The notes under the pieces are model-generated. The model saw only the letters and a list, made by a program, of their open reading frames with translations. It was not told the origin of the DNA and searched no databases. This document shows positions 37,719 to 46,806 of a stretch of DNA of 64,000 nucleotides, in pieces; position 1 is the stretch's first letter, and every line of letters starts with the position of its first letter. A program made the position numbers and the translations under genes. Source of the stretch: Nitrosomonadales bacterium (GTDB taxonomy: Bacteria; Pseudomonadota; Gammaproteobacteria; Burkholderiales; Gallionellaceae); assembly GCA_016234685.1 (NCBI GenBank), contig JACRAT010000026.1, positions 1 to 64,000 of the forward strand. The letters are read 5' to 3'.

Positions 37719-39193
37719 GCCGCCCTCCTTTGCGCCAAAGCCTGCTCGACCACAGCCAGATCGCTGAACGGATGCTTCACACCCCCGATCTCCTGGAACA
37801 TCTCATGCCCCTTGCCTGCGATCAGCAGCGTGTCCACCGAGGTCGCGCGCGACACGGCGGCAGATATGGCGGCGGCGCGATCTTCGATGACTTCGTGCCG
37901 ACCACCACTCATACCGGAAAGAACTTCGCGCAGGATGTCCTGCGGCGCTTCGCTGCGCGGATTGTCGCTGGTGACGATGCTCCAGTCGGCGAACTTCTCC
38001 GCCACCCGACCCATCATCGGACGCTTGCCACGATCACGGTCGCCGCCGCAGCCGAACACGCAACCGAGCTTGCCGCCATTGGCCGCGCTGACTTCGCGCA
38101 GCGCCAGCAGCACTTTTTCCAGCGCATCCGGGGTGTGGGCGTAATCGACCACCACGGTGGGCTGGTCGCCGCCGCCCAGTCGCTGCATCCGCCCCGCGAC
38201 CGACTTCACTTCAGCCAGCGCGGCGACGGCTTGCGCCAGCGGGATATCGCTCACCAGCGCCACCGCCAGCACGCCCAGCAGATTGGCGGCATTGAAACGC
38301 CCGACCAGTGAGCTCTGCACGCTGGCCGCCCCCCAGCTCGAATGCACTTGCAGCACCATCTGCTGCGTTTCCATGCGCAGGGCGCTGCCGTAGACCATGC
38401 GCAGACCGAGCCGCTCGGCCAGCTTCAGCGAACGCTCGGTCAGACCGTAGCCGATCACTTCGACCGCCTCGTCCTGCAACTCCTCGGCTAGGGTCGCGCC
38501 GAAAGTGTCGTCCAAATTGATGACGGCGAACTTAAGCCTGTGCCAGTCAAACAAGCGACGCTTGGCGGCGGCGTAACTATCCATGTTGCCGTGATAATCA
38601 AGATGGTCGCGGCTGAGATTGGTGAACAGCGCCACGTCGAACTGCACGGCATTGACCCGGCCCTGCTGCAAGGCATGGGATGAGACTTCCATCGCCACCG
38701 CTTGCGCGCCTTGCGCCAGATAGTCGGCCAGCAGACCGTGCACGCGGATGGCATCCGGCGTGGTGTTGGGCGAAGGTTCGAGTGCGCCGGGATAGCCATT
38801 GCCCAGCGTGCCGATCAGCGCGGTCTTGCGGCCCTGCGCCGCCAGCACCTGAGCGATCCAGTGACAGCACGAGGTCTTGCCGTTGGTGCCGGTGATGCCG
38901 ACCATCCACAACTTTTGTGAGGGTTGTCCGTACACGGCATCGGCAATCTCGCCCGCCTTCTGGCGCAACTCCGCCACTGCCAGATTCGGCGCTTGCCAGT
39001 GTGCATCCCAAGCGCCGTGCTGCGCCTCCCAGATCACCGCATTCGCACCGTTCGCCAGCGCCTGTTCGATGAACCGACGCCCGTCGGCGTGTTCGCCGGG
39101 ATAGGCTACAAAGGTATCGCCGGGCCGCAGCGCACGGCTGTCGGTGGTCAGATGGACGAGGTTCACACCCAGAGTAGCGAGCTGTTCTCTCAC
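37715..39193 (-). CDS. murE: UDP-MurNAc-L-Ala-D-Glu--meso-DAP ligase
   Basis: Adds the third residue of the stem peptide; 492 residues. Blocks: LTTDSRALRPGDTFVA, GTNGKTSCCHWIAQVL and DYAHTPDALEKVL. The DNPRSEAP motif, with the Arg that selects meso-diaminopimelate over lysine, shows a Gram-negative-type peptidoglycan, which agrees with the presence of mpl. It overlaps ftsI by 4 bases. Confidence 0.96.
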   Translation of the reverse strand: MREQLATLGVNLVHLTTDSRALRPGDTFVAYPGEHADGRRFIEQALANGANAVIWEAQHGAWDAHWQAPNLAVAELRQKAGEIADAVYGQPSQKLWMVGITGTNGKTSCCHWIAQVLAAQGRKTALIGTLGNGYPGALEPSPNTTPDAIRVHGLLADYLAQGAQAVAMEVSSHALQQGRVNAVQFDVALFTNLSRDHLDYHGNMDSYAAAKRRLFDWHRLKFAVINLDDTFGATLAEELQDEAVEVIGYGLTERSLKLAERLGLRMVYGSALRMETQQMVLQVHSSWGAASVQSSLVGRFNAANLLGVLAVALVSDIPLAQAVAALAEVKSVAGRMQRLGGGDQPTVVVDYAHTPDALEKVLLALREVSAANGGKLGCVFGCGGDRDRGKRPMMGRVAEKFADWSIVTSDNPRSEAPQDILREVLSGMSGGRHEVIEDRAAAISAAVSRATSVDTLLIAGKGHEMFQEIGGVKHPFSDLAVVEQALAQRRAA

Positions 39194-40926
39194 GCTTCCT
39201 CCCGGATGATCTCGTTGTTGGACGGCAACATGATGTTGTCGAGCGGCGCGTCATTGGGGATGTTGAGCATCCGCAAGGCGCTGCCCATCACGTTGCTGAA
39301 CACCGGCGCGGCGACCTGACCACCGTAATAGGCCGCTCCGGCCGGCTCGTTGACCATCACCGCCACGATCAGGCGCGGATTGGAGACCGGCGCGACACCG
39401 ACGAACGAGGCAATGTAGCGATTGACGTAATGCCCACCTTCCAGCTTATGCGCCGTGCCGGTCTTACCCGCCACGCGATAACCGGGGATCTGCGCCAGCG
39501 GGGCAGTCCCACCCGGCATCACCACAGTCTCCATCATCGCCAGCACGGCCCGAGCAGTGGCGGGCGAGAAGACTTTCTTGCCGATGGTGGGCTCGTCCTG
39601 CTTGAGCAGGGTGATCGGCTTCAACTCACCGTCGTTGGCATAGATGGTATAGGCGCGGGCCAGTTGCAGCAGATTGACCGAGATGCCGTTGCCGTAGGAC
39701 ATGGTAGCCTGGTCGATAGGGACCCAGCGATGGAAGTCACGCAAGCGGCCCGGTGCTTCGCCGGGGAAGCCACTGCCGGTCAATGCACCGAAACCCGCCT
39801 CACTCAGATTGCGCCAAAACACTTCCGGCGTCATCGACAGCGCCATCTTGGCCGCGCCGACGTTGCTGGACTTCTGGATCACTTGCGAAACAGTGAGCGA
39901 GGCCTCAGGGTGAGTATCGTGGATCTTGCGCCCGCCCACGCTGTACAGGCCGTTCTCGGTGTTGATGACGGTGTTCGGCTTGACCTTGCCTTCTTCCAGT
40001 GCGGCAGCCACAGTGAAAGGCTTCATCGTCGACCCCGGCTCGAACAGATCGGCCACGGCGTGGTTACGCATGGTCTGCGGGTTGAGCCGGCCGCGATTGT
40101 TGGGGTTGTAACTGGGCCAGTTGGCCAGCGCCAGCACTTCGCCGGTCTTGGCATCCAGCACCACGATGGAGCCGGCCTTGGCATTATGACTCTCGACCGC
40201 CAGCTTGATCTCGCGCGAGGCGAGGTACTGCAATTGGCTATCGAGGCTGAGTGCTATGTCCTTGCCCGGCTTGGGCGCACGCAGGCTGGCGACATCTTCC
40301 ACGATATGTCCGCGCCTATCTTTGATGACACGCTCACTGCCCGGCTTGCCAGCGAGTTGCTCTTGGTACGCCAACTCCAGACCTTCCTGCCCGTCGTCGT
40401 CCACGCTGGTGAAACCCAGCAGGTGTGCCGTCACTTCCGCGCCGGGGTAGTAGCGACGATATTCACGGTGCAGAGCCACACCCTCGACGCCCAGATTCAC
40501 CACTTTCGCCGCTTCTTCGGGTGGCAATTGGCGCTTGAGATAGGTGAAATCGTGCGCAGTGTCGGTCAGCTTTTCTTTCAACTCGCGCTCATCCATTGCC
40601 AGTGCGCGGGCCAACTGCTTGATCTGCAACGGCGTCGCCTCGACATCCTGTGGGCTGGCCCAGATCGACTCGACCGGCGTGCTGACCGCCAGCGGCTCGC
40701 CATTGCGGTCGGTGATCATGCCGCGATGTGCGTTGATCGAGACTTCGCGGCTATAACGAGCATCGCCCTTCTTCTGTAAGAAGTCGTTGTGAAACCCTTG
40801 CAGATAGACCGAGCGGGCCATCAGCCCGCCCAAGCCGAGCAGCAACAGCGCAAACAGCAGCTTGGCGCGCCAAGGCGGCAACACCAAGTTTTGCACCGGC
40901 TGTTTTCTTTTCGTTGCACGGTTCAC
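39190..40926 (-). CDS. ftsI: Septal peptidoglycan transpeptidase FtsI (PBP3)
   Basis: Class B penicillin-binding protein of the divisome; 578 residues. An N-terminal membrane anchor (about 20-40) precedes the pedestal domain with RGMITDRNGEPLAVSTPVESIWA. The transpeptidase motifs are intact: S-x-x-K in FEPGSTMKPF, S-x-N in QKSSNVGAAKM, and KTG in VAGKTGTAHK. It overlaps ftsL and murE by 4 bases each. Confidence 0.97.
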   Translation of the reverse strand: MNRATKRKQPVQNLVLPPWRAKLLFALLLLGLGGLMARSVYLQGFHNDFLQKKGDARYSREVSINAHRGMITDRNGEPLAVSTPVESIWASPQDVEATPLQIKQLARALAMDERELKEKLTDTAHDFTYLKRQLPPEEAAKVVNLGVEGVALHREYRRYYPGAEVTAHLLGFTSVDDDGQEGLELAYQEQLAGKPGSERVIKDRRGHIVEDVASLRAPKPGKDIALSLDSQLQYLASREIKLAVESHNAKAGSIVVLDAKTGEVLALANWPSYNPNNRGRLNPQTMRNHAVADLFEPGSTMKPFTVAAALEEGKVKPNTVINTENGLYSVGGRKIHDTHPEASLTVSQVIQKSSNVGAAKMALSMTPEVFWRNLSEAGFGALTGSGFPGEAPGRLRDFHRWVPIDQATMSYGNGISVNLLQLARAYTIYANDGELKPITLLKQDEPTIGKKVFSPATARAVLAMMETVVMPGGTAPLAQIPGYRVAGKTGTAHKLEGGHYVNRYIASFVGVAPVSNPRLIVAVMVNEPAGAAYYGGQVAAPVFSNVMGSALRMLNIPNDAPLDNIMLPSNNEIIREEA

Positions 40927-41213
40927 GGCTTGACCTCCTGCCCCGCTGCCGGATCAAGATGGATGTAGCGAGTCTGCGCAGGCTTGGGTTGTTGCATCCG
41001 CAATTGATTGATGACGATGTTCTCGACACGGGCCGGCATCGACCAAGTGCTTTGTTCGAGTTGCAACTGCCCCCATTCGACTTCCATCTTCTGGGCTCGC
41101 TCTTTTTCCTGCTGCATGGCAATGATCAGCTTGCGTGCCTGATGCTGCGAGGTGACCACCCCCAGCGCACACGCGATAGCAATGGCCAGCAACAGGAGAT
41201 TCACCCGTGTCAT
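40923..41213 (-). CDS. ftsL: Cell division protein FtsL
   Basis: A 96-residue bitopic protein with one N-terminal membrane segment (about 5-21) followed by a coiled-coil stretch ([22 protein letters not shown]) that pairs with FtsB. Sequence is poorly conserved in this family; length, topology and the location between rsmH and ftsI decide the call. Confidence 0.92.
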   Translation of the reverse strand: MTRVNLLLLAIAIACALGVVTSQHQARKLIIAMQQEKERAQKMEVEWGQLQLEQSTWSMPARVENIVINQLRMQQPKPAQTRYIHLDPAAGQEVKP

Positions 41214-42148
41214 GCGCCCACCCTCATGCGCTCGGCCACGCGCATCACGGCGCTGCGCGAACGCGGGTTGGCATCCACTTCTTCAGGCGTGGCGCGCACA
41301 GCGCGCCCGATCAGGCGCAGCTCGCCCTGCGGAATCTCGACGGCGCGGATCGGCAGATTGCGCGGCAGCTTGTCGCCCTGCGCGGCGTCACGCATGAAGC
41401 GCTTCACGATACGATCTTCCAGTGAATGAAAACTGATGACCACCAGCCGCCCCTCGTTGTTCAGATGCTCCACGCAGTGCGGCAGCACTTGCGCCAACTC
41501 GTCGAGTTCGCGGTTGAGATAAATCCGTATAGCCTGAAAGGTGCGGGTTGCCGGGTTCTGGCCGGGCTCGCGGGTACGCACGGTCTGAGCAACGACCTCG
41601 CAGAGTTGGCGCGTAGTCTCGATCGGCTGTTTCGCGCGCGCCGCAACAAGCGCTCTTGCAATCTGTGCAGCAAACCGTTCCTCGCCATAATCGCGTATCA
41701 CCTCTTTTAATAAATCCTCTTCCACCTGCGCCAGCCACTGCGCGGCCGTCAATCCACGACTGGTATCCATGCGCATATCGAGCGGCGCATCGAAGCGAAA
41801 ACTGAATCCGCGTTGCGCGTCATCCAGTTGCGGCGACGAAACCCCCAGATCGAGCAGCACGCCATCCACCTGCGGAACGGAGAGTTCACGCAGCACCGCA
41901 TCCAACTCACAAAAACCGCGATGCACAATCTGGAAGCGCGGGTCGTCGATCTCGCGCGCCGCCGCAATCGCCAAGGGATCCTTGTCTAGAGCGACCAAGC
42001 GACCTTCCGCCCCCAGCTTTTGCAGGATCAAACGGCTATGCCCGCCGCGTCCGAATGTTCCATCCACATACACGCCAGCAGGCTTGATGTGCAACGCTTC
42101 GACCGCTTCTTGCAACAACACCGTGACGTGAGCCAAGCCCTCGTTCAC
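41210..42148 (-). CDS. rsmH: 16S rRNA m4C1402 methyltransferase RsmH
   Basis: SAM-dependent N4-methyltransferase acting on 16S C1402. I choose the GTG at 42146-42148, which overlaps the mraZ TGA and starts (V/M)[18 protein letters not shown], giving 312 residues; the longer frame lies inside mraZ. Motifs: [16 protein letters not shown] for [23 protein letters not shown], and the C-terminal [17 protein letters not shown]. Confidence 0.96.
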   Translation of the reverse strand: MNEGLAHVTVLLQEAVEALHIKPAGVYVDGTFGRGGHSRLILQKLGAEGRLVALDKDPLAIAAAREIDDPRFQIVHRGFCELDAVLRELSVPQVDGVLLDLGVSSPQLDDAQRGFSFRFDAPLDMRMDTSRGLTAAQWLAQVEEDLLKEVIRDYGEERFAAQIARALVAARAKQPIETTRQLCEVVAQTVRTREPGQNPATRTFQAIRIYLNRELDELAQVLPHCVEHLNNEGRLVVISFHSLEDRIVKRFMRDAAQGDKLPRNLPIRAVEIPQGELRLIGRAVRATPEEVDANPRSRSAVMRVAERMRVGA

Positions 42149-42594
42149 AGGGTAAAGCCCTCCAACCCTGGCGGCAGTTCGCCGTCGCCAAAGCTGATCG
42201 TCTCTTCGCTCAACTTGTTCCAGCGCTCCTGATCCCACAACTCGAACTTATTGCCCTGACCGACCAGCACGACTTGCTTGTCCAGCTTGGCGTAATCGCG
42301 CAGCGAGGCGGAGACCAGCACACGACCGGCAGCATCCATTTCGATCGCTTCGGCATGACCCAACAGACGGCGCTGCAATTGACGGACCTGGGGGTTGAGC
42401 GCGGGCATCTTTTGCAGCTTTTCACTGATCGGAGCCCACTCCGGCTCGGGATAGAACAGCAGACAAGCGTCCTGGTGGTCGGCGGTCAACACCAACTTGC
42501 CCGCGCATTGCGCAAGCAGGACATCACGGTGCTTGGCTGGTATCACCAGCCGCCCCTTGCTATCCAAATTGAGTTGAACCGCCCCTTGAAACAC
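42145..42594 (-). CDS. mraZ: Transcriptional regulator MraZ
   Basis: AbrB-like regulator that represses its own dcw promoter. I prefer the GTG at 42592-42594, giving 149 residues starting (V/M)[23 protein letters not shown], the usual MraZ start; an ATG further upstream would place coding sequence over the operator repeats. The two AbrB halves (SKGRLVIP and [17 protein letters not shown]) are visible. It is the first gene of the cluster. Confidence 0.93.
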   Translation of the reverse strand: MFQGAVQLNLDSKGRLVIPAKHRDVLLAQCAGKLVLTADHQDACLLFYPEPEWAPISEKLQKMPALNPQVRQLQRRLLGHAEAIEMDAAGRVLVSASLRDYAKLDKQVVLVGQGNKFELWDQERWNKLSEETISFGDGELPPGLEGFTL

Positions 42595-42601
42595 CTTGCC
42601 C

Positions 42602-42646
42602 ACCCCTTTAACCCACAAAAACCCACTTTTCACCACTTCCGCCCAC
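42602..42646 (-). promoter_or_regulatory. MraZ operator: 10-bp phased GTGGG boxes
   Basis: On the minus strand GTGGG, GTGGT, GTGGG and GTGGG occur at exact 10-base steps (plus-strand CCCAC/ACCAC at 42612, 42622, 42632 and 42642), matching the known MraZ boxes (TGGGN repeats one helical turn apart). They lie between the promoter and the mraZ start, consistent with autorepression. Confidence 0.85.
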
Positions 42647-42673
42647 TATATTGAAAAATAGAGGGTCGGTCAA
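42645..42673 (-). promoter_or_regulatory. Promoter of the dcw cluster
   Basis: Minus strand: -35 TTGACC (rc of 42668-42673), 17-base spacer, -10 TATAGT (rc of 42645-42650). The -10 borders the phased MraZ boxes. Confidence 0.8.
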
Positions 42674-43070
42674 GCTGGAAAATGGATTTTTTCTTTCTGC
42701 GACAAGTAGTTAGCGCAAAAAGCTGAGGTGGCGAGATTTGCCTTGAGAATGAATGAGTTGAGCAAACAAGCTAGAGTTGTTTGTTAGAAGAGATAAACAT
42801 GGAAGGAAAAAATAGGAAAAGAAGCAAGCCGGTAAGCCGGGTTCTGTCGTGGACAGTCATTCCTCTAGGCGTTTCGTTACCTGACGCTCAAGCAACCTAC
42901 CCGCAAGCGACGCGAGCAACGTCATAGCCTGCTTATTTGGTCTTGCTCCAGATGGGGTTTACCCTGCCACTGATGTTGCCACCAGCGCGGTGAGCTCTTA
43001 CCTCGCCGTTTCGCCCTTGCCTGATCTGTTTCAAATAGAGTCCGAGCTTTCGCCCCTCCTCTGATTGAAA

Positions 43071-43100
43071 GACTTTGCCGCCCTTACGGGCGGCAAAGTC
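43071..43100 (-). other. Perfect 13-bp hairpin in rnpB P12
   Basis: GACTTTGCCGCCC and GGGCGGCAAAGTC pair around a GTAA (GNRA) loop on the minus strand. It corresponds to the distal part of P12. A second hairpin with a GAAA loop lies next to it at 43029-43070. Confidence 0.8.
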
Positions 43101-43118
43101 CAGCCATCGGCGGTTTCA

Positions 43119-43217
43119 TTTTGGCTCCGGCACAACCTTAGGGTCACGCCATCAACGCCAAAAAAGGAACTGTCAAGTGGCGGCCAAGCTTGACCCTAAG
43201 GTCAGCCCGCACCGAAA
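43119..43217. repeat. TTTTGGCT...CCGAAA element inserted in rnpB, copy 4
   Basis: Ends TTTTGGCT (43119-43126) and CACCGAAA (43210-43217). Stem ACCTTAGGGTCA (43135-43146) pairs perfectly with TGACCCTAAGGT (43191-43202), and CGCCA/TGGCG pairs inside. It interrupts rnpB between the ACAGAAA and AAACCGCCGATGG conserved blocks. Confidence 0.8.
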
Positions 43218-43372
43218 CTCCACCTCGTTCCGTTTTCTGTGGCACTTTCCATCGCCTCACGGCGTCCGGCCATTAACCGGCATCTTGCTCTATGGAGCCC
43301 GGACTTTCCTCTCCGTGCGCAACGCACGCAGCGACTGTCTGGCCTGCTTCGAAGCGGAGTCTAACACAAGGA

Positions 43373-44257
43373 CTACCCTCGCCCTGCCAGACAATTCGCC
43401 AGCTCGACTTCCCAAGATGGGCTGGAGAGGCCAAACGTCTGTTGTAACTTTTGATTGGACATGCGGGAATTGGCTGGACGCAGCGCGGGCAGCGGATATT
43501 GCTCTGCGGCGATAGGCGTCATCTTGACGCTACGCTCGGGCAAACCCTGACGAACGATCGCCGAGGCGAAGTCGAACCAAGACGCTTCACCTCCCGCCGT
43601 CAGATGATAAGTACCCGAACAAGCCGCCGCACTGGCTGCATCACACAATGGAGAATGTAGTTGCGCCAGTATCTGCGCGGTGACTTCGGCGATACCTCGA
43701 CTCCAAGTAGGCGCCCCCACCTGATCGGCCACTACACGCAGTTCATCGCGCTCACACCCCAAACGCAGCATGGTCAACATAAAGTTGTGACCACGCGCAC
43801 CATACACCCAACTGGTACGCAAAATGAGGTGTTTGCCGCCCACCGCCCGCACCGCCTCTTCACCCGCCAACTTGGTCTTGCCGTAAACGCCCTGCGGATT
43901 GGGCTGATCGTTTTCGACATAAGCATCCGACTTACTGCCGTCAAACACATAATCGGTCGAATAATGCACCAGCCAAACACCCAAGCGCTTCGCCTCCTCG
44001 GCGAACACACCGGGCGCGATGCCATTCACCGCCATCGCCATCGCCGGCTCAGACTCAGCCTTGTCCACCGCCGTATAAGCCGCCGGATTGACGATGAGAT
44101 CAGGCTTCAGTTCCCGCACATAGCGGCGGATGGCATCGGCATTGGAGATGTCCAACTCCGCCATGTCGACGGCGATCACCTGCCCCAGCGGAGCCAGCGT
44201 CCGCGCCAACTCCCAGCCGACCTGCCCCTTGACGCCGGTGACCAATATCTTTTTCAT
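43373..44257 (-). CDS. rfbD: dTDP-4-dehydrorhamnose reductase
   Basis: Last enzyme of dTDP-L-rhamnose synthesis, 294 residues, extended SDR family. NAD(P) motif TGVKGQVGWEL, catalytic YSTDYVFDG, NPQGVYGKTKLAGE with the Y-x3-K pair and RTSWVYGARGHNFM identify it. It overlaps rfbC by 4 bases and ends 22 bases before the rnpB 5' end, so the rnpB promoter must overlap this gene. Confidence 0.95.
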   Translation of the reverse strand: MKKILVTGVKGQVGWELARTLAPLGQVIAVDMAELDISNADAIRRYVRELKPDLIVNPAAYTAVDKAESEPAMAMAVNGIAPGVFAEEAKRLGVWLVHYSTDYVFDGSKSDAYVENDQPNPQGVYGKTKLAGEEAVRAVGGKHLILRTSWVYGARGHNFMLTMLRLGCERDELRVVADQVGAPTWSRGIAEVTAQILAQLHSPLCDAASAAACSGTYHLTAGGEASWFDFASAIVRQGLPERSVKMTPIAAEQYPLPALRPANSRMSNQKLQQTFGLSSPSWEVELANCLAGRG

Positions 44258-44802
44258 GCGAAGACCTCGGCATCCTTAAGCAAGCAGGCCATCCGATCTT
44301 TCGCCGACAGCAAAGGCTCTGCGCCCCCCAGATGCCAATCGATCCCGAGTGCAGGATCGCTCCAGAGAATAGCTCGCTCATGCTCGGGTACCCAATAATC
44401 GGTAGTCTTATAGAGGAACTCTGCACTTTCAGAGAGCACGACGAAACCGTGCGCAAAACCTTCCGGTATCCAAAACATGCGTTTATTTTCCGCAGACAGG
44501 ATGTACCCCTCCCACTTACCGAAGGTCGGCGAATCTTTTCGGATATCCACGACCACATCAAACACCTCACCTGCCACGACCCGCACCAGCTTTCCCTGTG
44601 GCTGGCGGATCTGGTAGTGCAAGCCGCGCAACACATGGTGCGCAGACTTGGAGTGATTGTCTTGAACGAACGAGGCCGTCACGCCCGTCAACTCGGCGAA
44701 ACGCTTCTGATTGAAGCTCTCGAAGAAAAAGCCCCGCGCATCGCCGAACACCGTCGGCTCGACGATCAAAAGATCAGGGATACTCGTCTCAATAATCTTC
44801 AC
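44254..44802 (-). CDS. rfbC: dTDP-4-dehydrorhamnose 3,5-epimerase
   Basis: Cupin-fold epimerase of the dTDP-rhamnose pathway, 182 residues. Blocks: [35 protein letters not shown] with the catalytic His, [20 protein letters not shown] and [13 protein letters not shown]. It overlaps rfbA and rfbD by 4 bases each. Confidence 0.97.
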   Translation of the reverse strand: MKIIETSIPDLLIVEPTVFGDARGFFFESFNQKRFAELTGVTASFVQDNHSKSAHHVLRGLHYQIRQPQGKLVRVVAGEVFDVVVDIRKDSPTFGKWEGYILSAENKRMFWIPEGFAHGFVVLSESAEFLYKTTDYWVPEHERAILWSDPALGIDWHLGGAEPLLSAKDRMACLLKDAEVFA

Positions 44803-45677
44803 GGAAAGTAGTCTTCCTTGAGGATGCGCTTGAGATATTTCCCATAGCCATTCTTCGCCAACGGCGCAATCAGTCTCTTAAGTTGCTCGCCATCTATGTA
44901 GCCTCGGGTATAGGCGATCTCTTCAGGGCAGGCGATCTTCAAACCCTGACGCTTCTCCAAAGTTTGAATGAACAGCGATGCTTCCAGCAAAGACTCATGC
45001 GTGCCGGTGTCCAGCCAGGCGTAGCCGCGCCCCATGACCTGAACATCCAGCCGCCCCTGCTCCAGATAAAGCTGATTGACCGTAGTGATCTCCAACTCGC
45101 CTCGCACCGAAGGCTCTATCGACTTGGCGATATCGACCACCTGATTGTCATAGAAATACAGCCCCGTGACGGCATAACTGGACTTCGGCTTGAGGGGCTT
45201 TTCCTCCAGACTGATGGCACGTCCCGCGCCATCGAACTCGACCACGCCGTAACGCTCCGGGTCTTGCACGTGATAGGCGAAGACCGTCCCGCCCTCCGTC
45301 TTTGCCGCCGCCTCCTGCAACTTCTTCTCGAAACCGTGTCCGTAGAAGATATTATCTCCCAGCACCAGCGCACAGGTATCTTTGCCGATGAACGACTCGC
45401 CGATGATGAAAGCCTGCGCCAAACCGTCCGGCGAAGGCTGCACCGCATATGAAAGATTCAGCCCCCATTGCGAACCGTCGCCCAATAGCAACTCAAAGCG
45501 AGGCGTGTCTTGTGGCGTAGAGATAATCAGAATGTCGCGTATCCCGGCCAGCATCAACGTGGATAGCGGGTAATAGATCATCGGCTTGTCGTACACCGGC
45601 AGCAACTGCTTGGAAACTGCCTGCGTCACTGGATAAAGCCGCGTTCCCGAACCTCCGGCAAGAATGATCCCCTTCAT
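44799..45677 (-). CDS. rfbA: Glucose-1-phosphate thymidylyltransferase
   Basis: First enzyme of dTDP-rhamnose synthesis. I start at [16 protein letters not shown] (ATG 45675-45677, ATGA overlap with rfbB), 292 residues. The nucleotidyltransferase signature [20 protein letters not shown] and [14 protein letters not shown] are intact; the C terminus matches RmlA length. Confidence 0.97.
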   Translation of the reverse strand: MKGIILAGGSGTRLYPVTQAVSKQLLPVYDKPMIYYPLSTLMLAGIRDILIISTPQDTPRFELLLGDGSQWGLNLSYAVQPSPDGLAQAFIIGESFIGKDTCALVLGDNIFYGHGFEKKLQEAAAKTEGGTVFAYHVQDPERYGVVEFDGAGRAISLEEKPLKPKSSYAVTGLYFYDNQVVDIAKSIEPSVRGELEITTVNQLYLEQGRLDVQVMGRGYAWLDTGTHESLLEASLFIQTLEKRQGLKIACPEEIAYTRGYIDGEQLKRLIAPLAKNGYGKYLKRILKEDYFP

Positions 45678-46744
45678 GCTCCTGTCCTTTCGGTGTAATT
45701 CTGCTTGATCCAATGCTGGTAATCACCGCTCAACACCCCTGCGACCCAGGCGCTGTTGGCGAGATACCATTCGACCGTCTTGCGCAGCCCGGTCTCGAAG
45801 GTCTCCTGCGGCTTCCAGCCGAGATCGCGCTCGATCTTGCTGGCGTCAATGGCATAGCGTTTGTCATGCCCCGGCCTATCCTGCACATAAGTCTTGAGAC
45901 TTGCGTGCGGCGCACCCTGCGGATGCAGCTCGTCAAGGATGGCACAGATCGCATCGACCACTTCGAGATTGGTCTTCTCGTTCCAGCCGCCGATGTTGTA
46001 GGTCTCGCCAAGCACACCTTTTTCCAACACCAAGCACAAGGCACGCGCATGGTCGTCGACATACAGCCAATCGCGGATGTTGTCGCCCTTGCCATAGATG
46101 GGCAGCGGCTTGCCATTGACGGCATTCAATATCATCAGCGGAATGAGCTTCTCGGGAAAATGATACGGCCCGTAATTGTTGGAACAATTGGTGGTCACCA
46201 CTGGCAAACCGTATGTGTGATGCCAAGCGCGCACCAGATGGTCGGACGACGCCTTGCTGGCGGAGTACGGCGAGTTCGGCTCGTAAGCCGTCTCCTCCGT
46301 GAAGAAGCCCGCATCGCCCAAGCTGCCATACACCTCGTCGGTCGAGATGTGATGGAAACGGAAGCCGGCCTTCTTCTCTCCAGCCAACCCATTCCAATAG
46401 CTGCGCGCCGCCTCCAGCAAGGTGTAAGTTCCGACGATATTGGTCTGGATGAAATCCGCCGGGCCGGTGATGGAACGATCCACATGCGACTCGGCTGCCA
46501 AGTGCATCACCGCATCCGGCTGATGCTCACGGAACACCCGCGCTACTTCGACCGCATCGCAAATATCGACCTGCTCGAAACGATAACGCGGACTCGCCGA
46601 CACCGACTCCAGCGAGGCTAGATTACCCGCATAGGTCAGCTTATCGACATTCACAACGACAGAATCCGTCTCCGCGATCATCTGCCGCACCACAGCCGAG
46701 CCGATGAAACCCGCCCCGCCTGTTACCAAAATCACCTTAGCCAT
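45674..46744 (-). CDS. rfbB: dTDP-glucose 4,6-dehydratase
   Basis: NAD-dependent dehydratase, 356 residues. [12 protein letters not shown], the [12 protein letters not shown] block, STDEVYG and the active-site [15 protein letters not shown] are present. It is the first gene of the rfbBACD operon that supplies rhamnose, probably for LPS or exopolysaccharide. Confidence 0.97.
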   Translation of the reverse strand: MAKVILVTGGAGFIGSAVVRQMIAETDSVVVNVDKLTYAGNLASLESVSASPRYRFEQVDICDAVEVARVFREHQPDAVMHLAAESHVDRSITGPADFIQTNIVGTYTLLEAARSYWNGLAGEKKAGFRFHHISTDEVYGSLGDAGFFTEETAYEPNSPYSASKASSDHLVRAWHHTYGLPVVTTNCSNNYGPYHFPEKLIPLMILNAVNGKPLPIYGKGDNIRDWLYVDDHARALCLVLEKGVLGETYNIGGWNEKTNLEVVDAICAILDELHPQGAPHASLKTYVQDRPGHDKRYAIDASKIERDLGWKPQETFETGLRKTVEWYLANSAWVAGVLSGDYQHWIKQNYTERTGA

Positions 46745-46806
46745 AGCCCCCTCGCGTTAGCAACCATCACAACCACTCACTCGCCGGGGCGATTGTAACA
46801 CCCGCC

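Larger units (their letters stand above)
42821..43350 (-). ncRNA. rnpB: RNase P RNA, with enlarged P12 domain
   Basis: Catalytic RNA that removes tRNA 5' leaders. Minus strand starts GAAGCAGGCCAGACAGTCGC and ends in ACGACAGAACCCGGCTTACC then GGCTTGCTTC; the two ends pair as P1. Conserved cores are all present: GAGGAAAGTCCGGGCTCC, ACAGAAA, AAACCGCCGATGG, GGCAAGGGCGAAA, GGTAAGAGC and AGGAATGACTGTCC. At about 530 bases it is well beyond the 377 of E. coli. The excess lies between ACAGAAA and GGGCGAAA, the P12 region, and includes a dispersed palindrome and two further hairpins. Confidence 0.95.

Noticed and set aside
39430-40779. 449-codon plus-strand frame opposite ftsI
   Set aside because: Antisense to an intact transpeptidase gene; composition typical of a shadow frame.
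43075-43515. 146-codon frame across the RNase P RNA gene
   Set aside because: It runs antisense through rnpB and into the rfbD 3' end; the RNA signature explains the sequence.
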